Of a stretch of DNA of 64,000 bases, positions 43,020-51,559 are shown in pieces. The notes below the pieces were generated by a model. The model was not told the DNA's origin and did no database searches. It saw only the letters and a list, made by a program, of their open reading frames with translations. This stretch comes from Candidatus Cybelea sp. (lineage in GTDB: Bacteria > Vulcanimicrobiota > Vulcanimicrobiia > Vulcanimicrobiales > Vulcanimicrobiaceae), in the NCBI GenBank assembly GCA_036489315.1, contig DASXFZ010000055.1, positions 37,791 to 101,790 on the forward strand, read 5' to 3'. The translations under genes were made by a program, and so were the position numbers. Every line of letters begins with the position of its first letter. Position 1 is the first letter of the stretch.

Positions 43020-44138
43020 TCAGCCGTCCAAATTCATGAATTCGTCGAGGGCCGCGAGCGCTTCGGGCAGATTCACTCGACCGTATCCGAGACGGCAATG
43101 CGCGTCGCCGGCGTCGAATGCGGTGCTTGGTAAAAGCAGCACCCCCGCGCGTTCGACCAAGCGCGTGCAGAAGGCTTCGCTGCTGCCGGCGAGATAACGC
43201 GGAAACGCCGTCGTACCCGCAAGCGGCCGCGTCCAGCGAAAACGATCGGCGCGACGGGCGAAAAAACCGTCGAGCAGGTCGAGATTCCGCGAGGTGATGC
43301 GCGCCACGCGCTCCCAGAGCTCGCCGGCGTGGCGCAAAGCAAGCGCTGCGAGCAGTTCGCTCGGCGCGCTGTTGCAGATCGTCAGATAGTCTTTGATCGA
43401 GGCCATCTCGTCCAACAGCGACACATCCTGCGCGGCGGCCCAGCCGATTCGCAAGCCGGCGAGCCCGTAGGCTTTGGCCGTGCCCCCCAGCGAGACGCCG
43501 CGTTCGTAGAGATCGGCGGCTGCCGGCAGCCGCTCCGCCTCGCGCTCGGTGCCGCGATAGACCTCGTCGCCCAGCAGCCAGATGCCGCGCTTGCGCGCGA
43601 TTTCGACGATCGCGTCAAGCGCGCGGCGGGTGAACTGGTAGCCGGTCGGATTGTTCGGGGTGGTGATGACGATCGCGCGTGTCTTCGGACGGACCAGGCG
43701 TTCGAGCTCGCCCACATCGGGCGCTCCGCCGAGGTCGAGATCGGCATCCCAGCGCGTGACGTGCGCACCGAGGCTCTCTGCAATCGAATAGTGCGACTGA
43801 TATGCCGGGAACTGCACGACGAGATGATCCCCGGGCTCGAGGATCGCGTGCATGAAGGCGAAGATCGGCTCTTGGGTGCCGCTGTGCGCGAGGATCTGTT
43901 CTGCGCCGCGGTTTTCGTAAAGCGAGGCGATAGCATTACGCAGCTCTGGAGTCCCGCGCGAGTCGATATATCCGAGCCGCAACTCGGCGAGCCGGCGATC
44001 CGCACCGGGTTCGAGCGCGAGCAGCTCGCTTATCGGCATCGATTCGGGGTCGCTCGAGCAAAGCAGGTAACGTGTGGTGAATTCGTAGCGCGCGAAGAAC
44101 CGTTCCAACGCGAAGGGCCGAAGAGCATGTGCTTTCAT
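43020..44138 (-). CDS. PLP-dependent aminotransferase (class I/II fold)
   Basis: This 372-residue enzyme has the class I/II signatures ITTPNNPTGYQF, LLGDEVYRG, the PLP-Lys segment SLGGTAKAYGLAGLRIGW, and a C-terminal Arg in RLGYGRVN. The N-terminal SRGTPELRNAIASLYENRG is typical. Relatives include capreomycidine-synthase-like enzymes, but the substrate cannot be inferred from the sequence. It is divergent from the BlaI regulator, and its start lies 46 bases upstream of the BlaI operator region. Confidence 0.9.
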   Translation of the reverse strand: MKAHALRPFALERFFARYEFTTRYLLCSSDPESMPISELLALEPGADRRLAELRLGYIDSRGTPELRNAIASLYENRGAEQILAHSGTQEPIFAFMHAILEPGDHLVVQFPAYQSHYSIAESLGAHVTRWDADLDLGGAPDVGELERLVRPKTRAIVITTPNNPTGYQFTRRALDAIVEIARKRGIWLLGDEVYRGTEREAERLPAAADLYERGVSLGGTAKAYGLAGLRIGWAAAQDVSLLDEMASIKDYLTICNSAPSELLAALALRHAGELWERVARITSRNLDLLDGFFARRADRFRWTRPLAGTTAFPRYLAGSSEAFCTRLVERAGVLLLPSTAFDAGDAHCRLGYGRVNLPEALAALDEFMNLDG

Positions 44139-44204
44139 CTTGCGGCGCTTCTCGGCGGCGGAGCTGCGGTCCGGCCGCCGCAGACTATACTATTAGGAAT
44201 CTAG

Positions 44205-44233
44205 TTGACAACGCGAGCCGTCGGTGGTAGTCT
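44205..44233 (+). promoter_or_regulatory. sigma-70-type promoter of blaI/blaR1
   Basis: A perfect -35 box TTGACA (44205-44210) and a -10 box TAGTCT (44228-44233) are separated by 17 bases, directly upstream of the regulator gene. Confidence 0.75.
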
Positions 44234-44250
44234 CTATTACAATCTAATAG
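44234..44250. promoter_or_regulatory. BlaI-type operator dyad overlapping the transcription start
   Basis: CTATTA (44234-44239) and TAATAG (44245-44250) form a perfect dyad with a 5-base spacer just after the -10 box. A CTATTA half-site recurs at 44190-44195, and an ACTA/TAGT dyad spans 44189-44205, upstream of -35. Two sites around the promoter fit repression by the dimeric BlaI-like protein. Confidence 0.7.
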
Positions 44251-44270
44251 CTCTGGAGGATTTGCGCGAA

Positions 44271-44657
44271 GTGTCTCGCCGAAAAGCGGTCGTCCTAACC
44301 GATCACGAGCTGCGGCTCATGGAGGTGCTTTGGCGCAACGGGCAGGGAACCGTCGCCGAGGTTGTCGAGGGACTCGAGCCGCCGCCCCTTACCTATAGCA
44401 CGGTGCTCACCACGCTGCGTACGCTGGAGCAAAAAGGACACCTTACGCACGACGAAGTTGGGCGCGCTTTCGTTTACCGCCCGGCGATCCGGCGAAGCGA
44501 CGCGGCACGATCCGCCGTGCGGCACGTGCTCGACCGTTTCTTCGGCAGCTCGCCCGGAGCGCTCGCGGTAACGCTGCTCGACGGCGAACGGCTCTCCTCA
44601 GACGAGTTGGCCGAGATCAAACGGCTGATCGCGCGCAAGCGAAAGGAACGCTCGTGA
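44271..44657 (+). CDS. BlaI/MecI/CopY family repressor
   Basis: This 128-residue winged-helix repressor reads LTDHELRLMEVLWRNGQGTVAEVVEGL, then YSTVLTTLRTLEQKGHLTHDEVGRAFVYRPA, the typical BlaI DNA-binding domain. The C-terminal part dimerises and contains the region cleaved or inactivated in the family. I chose GTG 44271 because GGAGG lies 11 bases upstream. Its TGA overlaps the sensor gene's GTG, so repressor and sensor are translated together, as in known BlaI/BlaR1 pairs. Confidence 0.92.
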   Translation: MSRRKAVVLTDHELRLMEVLWRNGQGTVAEVVEGLEPPPLTYSTVLTTLRTLEQKGHLTHDEVGRAFVYRPAIRRSDAARSAVRHVLDRFFGSSPGALAVTLLDGERLSSDELAEIKRLIARKRKERS

Positions 44658-45904
44658 TTGCCGGCGTGCTTCTCAATGGCTTGTGGCAGGGAGCGCCGCT
44701 GGTCGCGATCGCGTGGCTGGTTACGCGCCTGATTCCCCGTTCCAATGCCGCCACGCGCTACGCCATTTGGTTTGCGACGCTGCTGGCGCTGGTAATCGTT
44801 CCGATCCTAGCAACCGCATCGCACGCGGGCGCGTCGCTCGCCGGCCTCGTGCAATCGCACGGCGCGGGATCGGCCGTCAAAATTACCTTGGTCCCGGCGG
44901 GCTCTTTCGTCTCGCACGCCGACGCGGTGTTTTCGTGGGCCGCGCCGGTCTTGCTCGGCTTTTGGTTTGCTGCGGCGGTGCTCGCGTTGATCCGTCTCGC
45001 GGTCAGCTTTTTTAGGGTCTACGCGATCCGGCGGGCGTTGCGGCCCCTCGCCGGCGCCGGCCGTGACGTCTGGGTGTGCGACGATCTCAGCGTGCCGATC
45101 GTCGCGGGCATCCTTTCCCCGGCGATCGTAATCCCGAGCGCGATTGCAAACGAGCTCACCCCTGCGAACCTGCAGCGGATCGTCGCGCACGAGCGCGCGC
45201 ATATCCGCCGTTACGATCCACTCTGCAATCTGATTGCCCGCGCAGTCGAAGCGCTGCTGATTCTCAATCCCTGGGTGTACCTTGCGGGGCGCAACCTGTG
45301 CCTCGAACGCGAGGCCGCCTGCGACGATTGGGTCGTCGAGAGCGTCGGCAGTCCGGGCGAGTACGCCGCGTGTCTCGCGTTGCTCGCGCAATCGGTTCGC
45401 TCGCGAAACGCTCCGCTCTTAACCCCGACCGCGTTTCACTCGCGGCGCACCCTCATCGAGCGTATCGAACGTTTGGGTTCGAACGAACCGCGCCGCCTTA
45501 CCATCAACTCCTTTGCCATCGGAGGTGCCGTCATGCTGTTTCTCATCGCAACGATCGTGCTGCAAGCACTCTCTCCTGCTCTCGCCCTCACGCCCGCGGT
45601 GCCAAAAAGGCTTGTGGTAGCGGCGACGTGCGCTCATCCGGTCGTCGAGGCATCCGCTACCGACCCCGCGCCGCCGATGCTGCCGCACGGGCTGGCGGTT
45701 TCCGGAACAACCGAGGTCTTAGTGACGCTCGCGCCCGACGGCCATGTCCTCAAAACATCCGTCGTGAAGTCGAGCGGCAATAAAACCGCCGACACTGCCG
45801 TCCTCGAAGCGGCTCGCAAGAGCAAGTACTCGCCCGAGATCGCCGACTGCGCGCCCGTCGAGGGAGCGTACCTCTTCCGCGCAGACTTCAAGCCGAGCCC
45901 CTAG
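44654..45904 (+). CDS. BlaR1-like M56 membrane peptidase with TonB-C-like domain
   Basis: This 416-residue protein has N-terminal membrane helices (about 5-25, 36-52, 95-118). The zinc peptidase motif H179-E180-R-A-H183 sits in VAHERAHIRRYDPL, with EREAACD as the third ligand. A further helix lies near 300. The outer C-terminal 90 residues look like a TonB-C domain (TTEVLVTLAPDGHVLKTSVV, ending LFRADFKP) where classical BlaR1 has a penicillin-binding sensor. It would therefore sense something other than beta-lactam. It should trigger BlaI removal on signal, known for the family. Confidence 0.9.
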   Translation: MIAGVLLNGLWQGAPLVAIAWLVTRLIPRSNAATRYAIWFATLLALVIVPILATASHAGASLAGLVQSHGAGSAVKITLVPAGSFVSHADAVFSWAAPVLLGFWFAAAVLALIRLAVSFFRVYAIRRALRPLAGAGRDVWVCDDLSVPIVAGILSPAIVIPSAIANELTPANLQRIVAHERAHIRRYDPLCNLIARAVEALLILNPWVYLAGRNLCLEREAACDDWVVESVGSPGEYAACLALLAQSVRSRNAPLLTPTAFHSRRTLIERIERLGSNEPRRLTINSFAIGGAVMLFLIATIVLQALSPALALTPAVPKRLVVAATCAHPVVEASATDPAPPMLPHGLAVSGTTEVLVTLAPDGHVLKTSVVKSSGNKTADTAVLEAARKSKYSPEIADCAPVEGAYLFRADFKPSP

Positions 45905-45925
45905 AAGATAGGTTCCTCGGCCCTG

Positions 45926-46321
45926 CTAATGGGGGCGCGGCTCCCAGAGCTCGATGCGGTTGCCTTCGGGGTCGACGATCCAGCGGAACCGCCCGTACTC
46001 GTGGTCCTCGGCTCTTTCTAGAACGGTAACCCCTGCGCCAGCGAGCTTAGCGATCAGTTCGTCGAGGCCGTCGACCCGAAAGTTGAGCATCACCGGCTGC
46101 GTGCGTTCCCAGTAGTCGTCATCGGCATCGAAGATACTGAAGACCGTCAGCGCATTTGGATCGGGATCCTCCGACCAACGGAATGAGATCCCTTCGCCCG
46201 GTTTCTCAACGATTCCGAGATGCTTCTCGTACCATTTCGCGAGCGCTGCGGGATCCCGCGCGCGAATGAACACTCCGCCAATCCCAGTTACTCGGGCCAT
46301 TTGTTCCTGGCTTTTCGACAT
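45926..46321 (-). CDS. VOC-family (glyoxalase-like) protein
   Basis: This 131-residue protein matches glyoxalase/bleomycin-resistance fold proteins: GGVFIRARDPAALAKWYEKHLG, then VDPEGNRIELWEP at the end with the metal Glu. The substrate is unknown, and such proteins range from isomerases to antibiotic-binding proteins. I chose ATG 46321; ATG 46300, with AGGA upstream, is also possible. It is divergent from the cyclase gene. Confidence 0.85.
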   Translation of the reverse strand: MSKSQEQMARVTGIGGVFIRARDPAALAKWYEKHLGIVEKPGEGISFRWSEDPDPNALTVFSIFDADDDYWERTQPVMLNFRVDGLDELIAKLAGAGVTVLERAEDHEYGRFRWIVDPEGNRIELWEPRPH

Positions 46322-46404
46322 CGCAAAGGGGGAGACCCTAGCGCCTAGACCCAACTGAGCCGTTAGCCGCGAGGCAGAGGCTCGCAAAGCACGAATACCT
46401 TCTA

Positions 46405-49095
46405 ATGGCGTCCGAGGTACTTCCGAGCGGAACGGTTACGCTTTTATTTACCGACATTGAAGGCAGTACCCAGCTTTGGGAACGCCATCCGTTGGCGATG
46501 CGTGAGGCGTTATCGCAGCACGATAACCTGGTCCGTTCGACGATCGCTTCGAGCGGCGGTGCCGTATTCAAAACCGTCGGCGACGCCTTTTGCGCGGTGT
46601 TCCGAGATCCAGAGGACGCGCTTAGCGCATCCATCACACTTCAGCGCGCCTTGCACGATCACGCATGGCCGGCGGAGACCGGTGCAGTGCGCGTCCGCAT
46701 AGGTATTCACAGCGGTGTCTGTACCGAGCGTGACGGCGACTACTTCGGGGCGACGACAAACCGTGTTGCGCGACTGATGTCGGCCGCCTACGGAGAGCAG
46801 ATCCTTTTATCCGAAGCAACTGCCGCTCTGCTCCAGGACGCACTTCCGGAAGGGGTCACGCTCCGCAACGTTGGCCTGATTCGGCTAAAGGGCCTCAGCA
46901 GACCGGAGGCTGGTTTCCAAGTGATAGCGCCGGGCCTGCGCGCTGATTTTCCCGCGCCGAAGATGCTCGACTCGCGCCCCAACAATTTGCCCACGCAGAT
47001 TTCGACCTTCGTGGGGCGTACGCTCGAGCTGCAGCAGGTCAGTACTCTGCTTTCTCGCGGCCGGCTCCTGACGATCGTTGGCCCGGGTGGTATTGGAAAG
47101 ACCCGACTGACATTACAACTTTGTGCGACTGCCGCAGATCGCTATCTGGATGGGCGCTGGTTGGTAGACCTTTCCCCGGTTCGCAATGCCGACTTCATTC
47201 CGCAAGCCGTTGCCGATGCCTTAGGCGTTCGCGAACGCGCCGGTGAGCAAATAGAGGCGACGTTACTGGAGCACCTCGTCGACAAAACTCTCCTCCTAAT
47301 CCTCGACAACGTCGAGCATCTGATCGGTGGCGTAACCCTCCTCGCGAAAAATGTCCTCTCGAAGTCACCTGGTGTAAGTATCTTGACGACGAGCCGTGAG
47401 CCACTGCACGTGGTCGGAGAACAGATTTATCGGCTCGGACCGCTGACCGAGGGTCGAGCGCTTTTCCTGGAGCGCGCGCGCCAGATCGCGCCAATGCTTA
47501 CGCTTGACGATTCTGACGGTTCTGCGATGGCATCGCTCTGCGCGAAGCTCGAAAACATGCCCCTGGCGATCGAACTCGCGTGCGCTCGCCTCTCCTCGAT
47601 GACCCTGGAGCACTTGGAACGCCGCCTCAGGTCCGCGCTCACGCTTTCGAGCAAAGATTCGACGGAGACCTCGCGGCACCGGACTCTGCGCGAAACGATA
47701 GCTTGGAGCTATGACCTGCTCTCCCACGACGAGCGCGTAGTGCTGCGGGCGCTCTCGGTGTTTGGCGGCGCATGCACCCTTGACGCGATTAGTGCGGTGG
47801 CGCCAGAAATCGCGAACGCCAACGAGATCGTCGATTCCCTCATCGACAAGTCGCTTCTCGAGGCCGAGGATCACGACGGCGATGCCTACTATCGCCTACT
47901 GGAGGTAGTCTGCGAGTACGGCCGCGAGCAGCTCAGGCAGTCGAACGAGGAAGCGGCAGCCGAGGCCGCACACGCAGGCTATTACGCGTCGATCGTATTG
48001 CAAGCGGCAGACGCCTACGGCAACGGCTCGCCCCCGGCAATGCTCGATAACGACACACCTAACCTTCGGTTGATGCTCGAATGGTATTTCGCAAACGAGC
48101 AACCAGAAGCAGTGCGTCTGGTTCGTACGCTTTCGTCCGATTGGCGAATGCGCGGAAATATTACTGAAGGCCGGTCCTGGATAACACGCGCTCTCAGCCT
48201 CGCAGAGAAGGAAGATTCTGACCGCGCACGTCTCCTTTGCCTAGGTGCGAGTTTCGCTACGTTGCAAGATGACTTAGATGAATCGCTAAGGCTTTCTAAT
48301 GAGGCCCTCGGCATCTTTCGCTCACTCGATAGCAGCGAAGGGATCGCTCAGGCGCTCTTTCGCATTGCCGAGGTTCAACATCGCCAGGGTCACCTTGATA
48401 CGGCTGAAGCTCTCTACCGCGAAAGCTTTCCACATTTTATCGAATCGGGTGACGCGCGTGCGGAGATGCTGTGCCTTGGGAATCTCGGAATGTTGGCGCG
48501 CCAGCGCGGGGATCTTCAACAGGCTCTCCAGCTGCTCGAAGACGCCATGGAGCGCGCGCAGCGCCTAGGCGAAGCCCGCATCCTCGGCGACGTCTCGATG
48601 GCGATAGGATGGGTGAAGTTAGGGCTGCGCGATCTCGAGAGCTCGCGGAGGCTGTTCGAGCGGACGCTTACGGAGCGGCTTCACCAAGGCGACCGATATG
48701 GAGCTTGCGCGGCGAGGCACGGGCTGGCAACCGTTGACTTAGAGGAAGGCCGCTTCCACGCAGCGCTTGAGGGCTTCATGGCGACCCTTCACGATGCTTC
48801 CGAGCTTCATGCCAAAGACTACATCGCACGCGCCCTTCACGGCATCGCCGCCGTCAAAGCAACGGATGGAGAATCCGACCTCGCTCTTCGTCTTTTGGGG
48901 ATGGCCGATCGGCTCTTTCGAGAAAGCGGCCGGGAGCTTCACGACAGCATCGCATACGAGATGGCCGTGACGAAGCTGGAAGCTGCCATGCCGGAAACGC
49001 GGCGCGCTGCGCTGCGCCAAGAAGGAGCGCAGATGGACATGCGTGACGCGGCTGCCGTTTTAAACCGTAGCAAAGCGCTGGAGGTGACACCGTGA
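46405..49095 (+). CDS. class III adenylate cyclase fused to NB-ARC ATPase and TPR domains
   Basis: This 896-residue protein begins with a complete class III cyclase domain: metal Asp17 (LLFTDIEGST) and Asp60, base-binding Lys56 (FKTVGD), and Asn119 with Arg123 (NRVAR). An NB-ARC-type ATPase follows: Walker A 226-233 (GPGGIGKT), Walker B about 296-302 (LLLILDN), and sensor TTSREPL. The C-terminal 350 residues are TPR-like repeats (RLSNEALGIFRSLDSSEGIAQ and others). It is probably a cytosolic signalling protein that makes cAMP under control of the ATPase/TPR part. The stop overlaps the next gene's GTG. Confidence 0.88.
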   Translation: MASEVLPSGTVTLLFTDIEGSTQLWERHPLAMREALSQHDNLVRSTIASSGGAVFKTVGDAFCAVFRDPEDALSASITLQRALHDHAWPAETGAVRVRIGIHSGVCTERDGDYFGATTNRVARLMSAAYGEQILLSEATAALLQDALPEGVTLRNVGLIRLKGLSRPEAGFQVIAPGLRADFPAPKMLDSRPNNLPTQISTFVGRTLELQQVSTLLSRGRLLTIVGPGGIGKTRLTLQLCATAADRYLDGRWLVDLSPVRNADFIPQAVADALGVRERAGEQIEATLLEHLVDKTLLLILDNVEHLIGGVTLLAKNVLSKSPGVSILTTSREPLHVVGEQIYRLGPLTEGRALFLERARQIAPMLTLDDSDGSAMASLCAKLENMPLAIELACARLSSMTLEHLERRLRSALTLSSKDSTETSRHRTLRETIAWSYDLLSHDERVVLRALSVFGGACTLDAISAVAPEIANANEIVDSLIDKSLLEAEDHDGDAYYRLLEVVCEYGREQLRQSNEEAAAEAAHAGYYASIVLQAADAYGNGSPPAMLDNDTPNLRLMLEWYFANEQPEAVRLVRTLSSDWRMRGNITEGRSWITRALSLAEKEDSDRARLLCLGASFATLQDDLDESLRLSNEALGIFRSLDSSEGIAQALFRIAEVQHRQGHLDTAEALYRESFPHFIESGDARAEMLCLGNLGMLARQRGDLQQALQLLEDAMERAQRLGEARILGDVSMAIGWVKLGLRDLESSRRLFERTLTERLHQGDRYGACAARHGLATVDLEEGRFHAALEGFMATLHDASELHAKDYIARALHGIAAVKATDGESDLALRLLGMADRLFRESGRELHDSIAYEMAVTKLEAAMPETRRAALRQEGAQMDMRDAAAVLNRSKALEVTP

Positions 49096-50678
49096 TCAAG
49101 TTTCTTCGCGGAGTCATCCTTGCGATAAGCGGAGCGATTCTCGCTTCGTGCACGGCAGCGAACCAGGAGCGCATATCCGAGCCGCACGTCCTGCGCATCG
49201 CGGACTGGTCGGAACCATCTTCACTTAACCCGTTGCTGGCTCACGATCAAGATACGATCGGCCTGGATCTTCTCGTCGTCCAGACTCTGGTCGGCATATC
49301 ACGCGACAACAAGATCACACCGGTATTAGTAACGCGCGTTCCATCTCGTGCAAACGGAGACATTTCTTCCGACGGAAGAACGATCGTTTATCATCTCAGG
49401 GATAACGTTCGATTCGCCGATGGCGTCCCGCTCCGTTCGGCGGATGTGGCATTTACCTATCATGCTATTATGGATCCACGAAACCCCGTCATCGAAGACG
49501 CCTATAGACGCATCGTTTCGCTCACTACGCCGAACCCACAGACCGTCGTCGTCAAGCTCCGAGAACCTTGGAATGCGGCTACACGCGAGCTTTTTGCAGA
49601 GTCCGATTTTGCTTTCGGCATCTTACCGGCGCATGCATTCAAGACGACGCTGCTTCGAGGGTCGGCGTGGGAACAGACTCCGTTCGGCACGGGACCCTTC
49701 CGTGTGACTCGTTGGTTCCGTGGAGATCGAATCGTTTTCGAGCCCAACGCCTATTTCGCGCCTCGGCCTAAGCTGAAGCGAATCGATGTACGAATCATGC
49801 CGGACCTAAGCTCCGTTGCAGTCGCCCTGCGTTCGGGCGAGGTTGATGTGGCACGCGTACCGTCCAGTCTCGCGGCACAGATCCGTCCGGATTCCGGATT
49901 GCGAATCGTAGCGACTCCGATCAATGGAATGGACTATTTATCACTTCAAACGTCGGCCGCCCCGACAAACGATGTTCGGGTTCGGCGAGCAATAGTTAAT
50001 GCGATTGACGTTAAAATGATAGGTCGCGCGCTGCATATCTTCAGCCCTCCGGCCGCGGCATTCCTACCGCCGGTGCTTTCCTGGCACGACACCAGCCTCG
50101 AACCAGCCGTTCGTGACGTTTCGAAAGCAGATCTCCTCTTGAAGTCGGCCGGCTGGGAGTGGTCCGGAAGTCAGCGTAAAAAGGATGGCGTTCCGCTCAA
50201 TGTGTTGATCGTCGCGCAGATTGGGAGTTCCGGCGTTTTTTCAGCCCTCGTGCAGCAGCAACTTCAAGCGGCGGGAATCGGCTCGACGGTAAAATCGTTC
50301 CCTGCAAGCATCTTCAACGCGCCTAATGGCCCGCTCAGGACGGGCAGGTTTAACGTCGCCGAGCAGGGCTGGATCGGCGGCGCCGACCCGGAGCAGAGCG
50401 TGGATTTCGCATGCAGCCAAGTAGGGGCGAATGGAACCAATATATTCCGCTTTTGCGATCCTCGTTTCGACGCTGCGTATAGAGATCAAGCGTCTACTGC
50501 GGACGAAGTGAACCGCGCTAGCGATTTTCGCGCAATGCAACAGATCATCGACGACGAGGCTCCGATTGTCCCGCTGTACTACACGCAATATCTCGATGCT
50601 GAGAACCGGCACGTCGTCGGCCTCGCTCGCAATATGCTCGGCTATCCGCTCAGTCCCGAAATGTGGGACGTAAAATAA
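49092..50678 (+). CDS. orphan peptide/nickel-type ABC substrate-binding lipoprotein (SBP_bac_5)
   Basis: This 528-residue protein has a lipoprotein signal (SGAILASCTAAN). Its solute-binding core reads SEPSSLNPLLAHDQDTIGLD, VYHLRDNVRFADGVPLRSADV and DYLSLQTSAAP, typical of Opp/Dpp-class binding proteins. No permease or ATPase genes are near it. GTG 49092 overlaps the cyclase stop (GTGA). An extracytoplasmic ligand sensor for the cyclase protein is a possible reading; a transporter elsewhere is the alternative. Confidence 0.85.
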   Translation: MIKFLRGVILAISGAILASCTAANQERISEPHVLRIADWSEPSSLNPLLAHDQDTIGLDLLVVQTLVGISRDNKITPVLVTRVPSRANGDISSDGRTIVYHLRDNVRFADGVPLRSADVAFTYHAIMDPRNPVIEDAYRRIVSLTTPNPQTVVVKLREPWNAATRELFAESDFAFGILPAHAFKTTLLRGSAWEQTPFGTGPFRVTRWFRGDRIVFEPNAYFAPRPKLKRIDVRIMPDLSSVAVALRSGEVDVARVPSSLAAQIRPDSGLRIVATPINGMDYLSLQTSAAPTNDVRVRRAIVNAIDVKMIGRALHIFSPPAAAFLPPVLSWHDTSLEPAVRDVSKADLLLKSAGWEWSGSQRKKDGVPLNVLIVAQIGSSGVFSALVQQQLQAAGIGSTVKSFPASIFNAPNGPLRTGRFNVAEQGWIGGADPEQSVDFACSQVGANGTNIFRFCDPRFDAAYRDQASTADEVNRASDFRAMQQIIDDEAPIVPLYYTQYLDAENRHVVGLARNMLGYPLSPEMWDVK

Positions 50679-50769
50679 GTTCCAGAAAAAAGGACTACCG
50701 ACCGCTCGTTAGGAACGCTAAGCAAGCCAGCACCTGTCTTGGGTTTTTCAAAAGCGAGGAGGCTAGCGA

Positions 50770-51213
50770 ATGAAGTTACAAGTTTTTCAATGGGGCCTTA
50801 TTGGAGTTCTTATTCTGGCCACCGCATATTTCGGGTTTCGTGATAATTGTCTGGACGGAAATCCGATAGGCTTTGACTTCAAAACCGGAAGCGGCGTCGA
50901 CCTCAAGGTTGACGGTGCACCTACGAGCCCATGCCTTCCGTCCACTGCACCCGGAGCGCCTAAGCAGCTTCCATGCGTAGTTCAGATTCGCTACCTGACC
51001 GACCCGGCGCCGAAGTGCCCGTCGCAGGCAACAAGTGATGATTGCAAGTCTAACGGGACGGATAGAAGCCTGCCAGAGTGTCCCAAGTCTGCCACGTGTA
51101 TCACGATTAATGCCTCTGCCACGGTTCAGGACCAGGATGAGGACGGCGAACATCCGCTAAGCACAGCCCCCGGGAAAACTCAGACTAAAATAATTTTGTC
51201 CCCGATGCGTTAG
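50770..51213 (+). CDS. small secreted or anchored Cys-rich protein of unknown function
   Basis: This 147-residue protein follows GAGGAGG, 8 bases before ATG 50770. A single hydrophobic helix (WGLIGVLILATAYFGF) could be a signal or anchor. The outer part has about seven Cys residues (SPCLPSTAPG, LPCVVQIRYL, APKCPSQATSDDCKSNG, LPECPKSATCITI), suggesting disulfide bonds. I do not recognise a family. It lies 91 bases after the substrate-binding protein gene, in the lowest-GC part of the window. Confidence 0.65.
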   Translation: MKLQVFQWGLIGVLILATAYFGFRDNCLDGNPIGFDFKTGSGVDLKVDGAPTSPCLPSTAPGAPKQLPCVVQIRYLTDPAPKCPSQATSDDCKSNGTDRSLPECPKSATCITINASATVQDQDEDGEHPLSTAPGKTQTKIILSPMR

Positions 51214-51559
51214 GAAAAACTGCGTCTATTGCACGATCCAAGGAGGTCTTCCGCGGCCTGCTCGCGCGAACGCAGCCCGCTCAAAGCGATCCGACCGAAC
51301 CGAACGTACCAATGCGGCAACTCGGCGTGCCTATCACTCCCCCGTCGGCGAGAGCCCTAGCCTACCCCGTGCGAGCAGTCACGTTCTCAAGGCGTCGCTT
51401 CTTAAAAACTCAGTACTAATGTATTACGGGCCAAAACCGGGACGTCGCATCATCGCTCGAGCGCCGCGTAATGCCGCGCGGAAATGACCACGCCGTCGAT
51501 GCCGCTTATTCGAGGCATCATGCAGCGAAATCGCCACCCAGGCGTCGAACGCTTTGAGC
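51214..51559. other. 346-base intergenic stretch, no gene seen
   Basis: I found no convincing gene, repeat or RNA here. Open frames in it are short and lack ribosome sites or known motifs. It may hold the promoter for the FAD monooxygenase gene. Confidence 0.5.
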
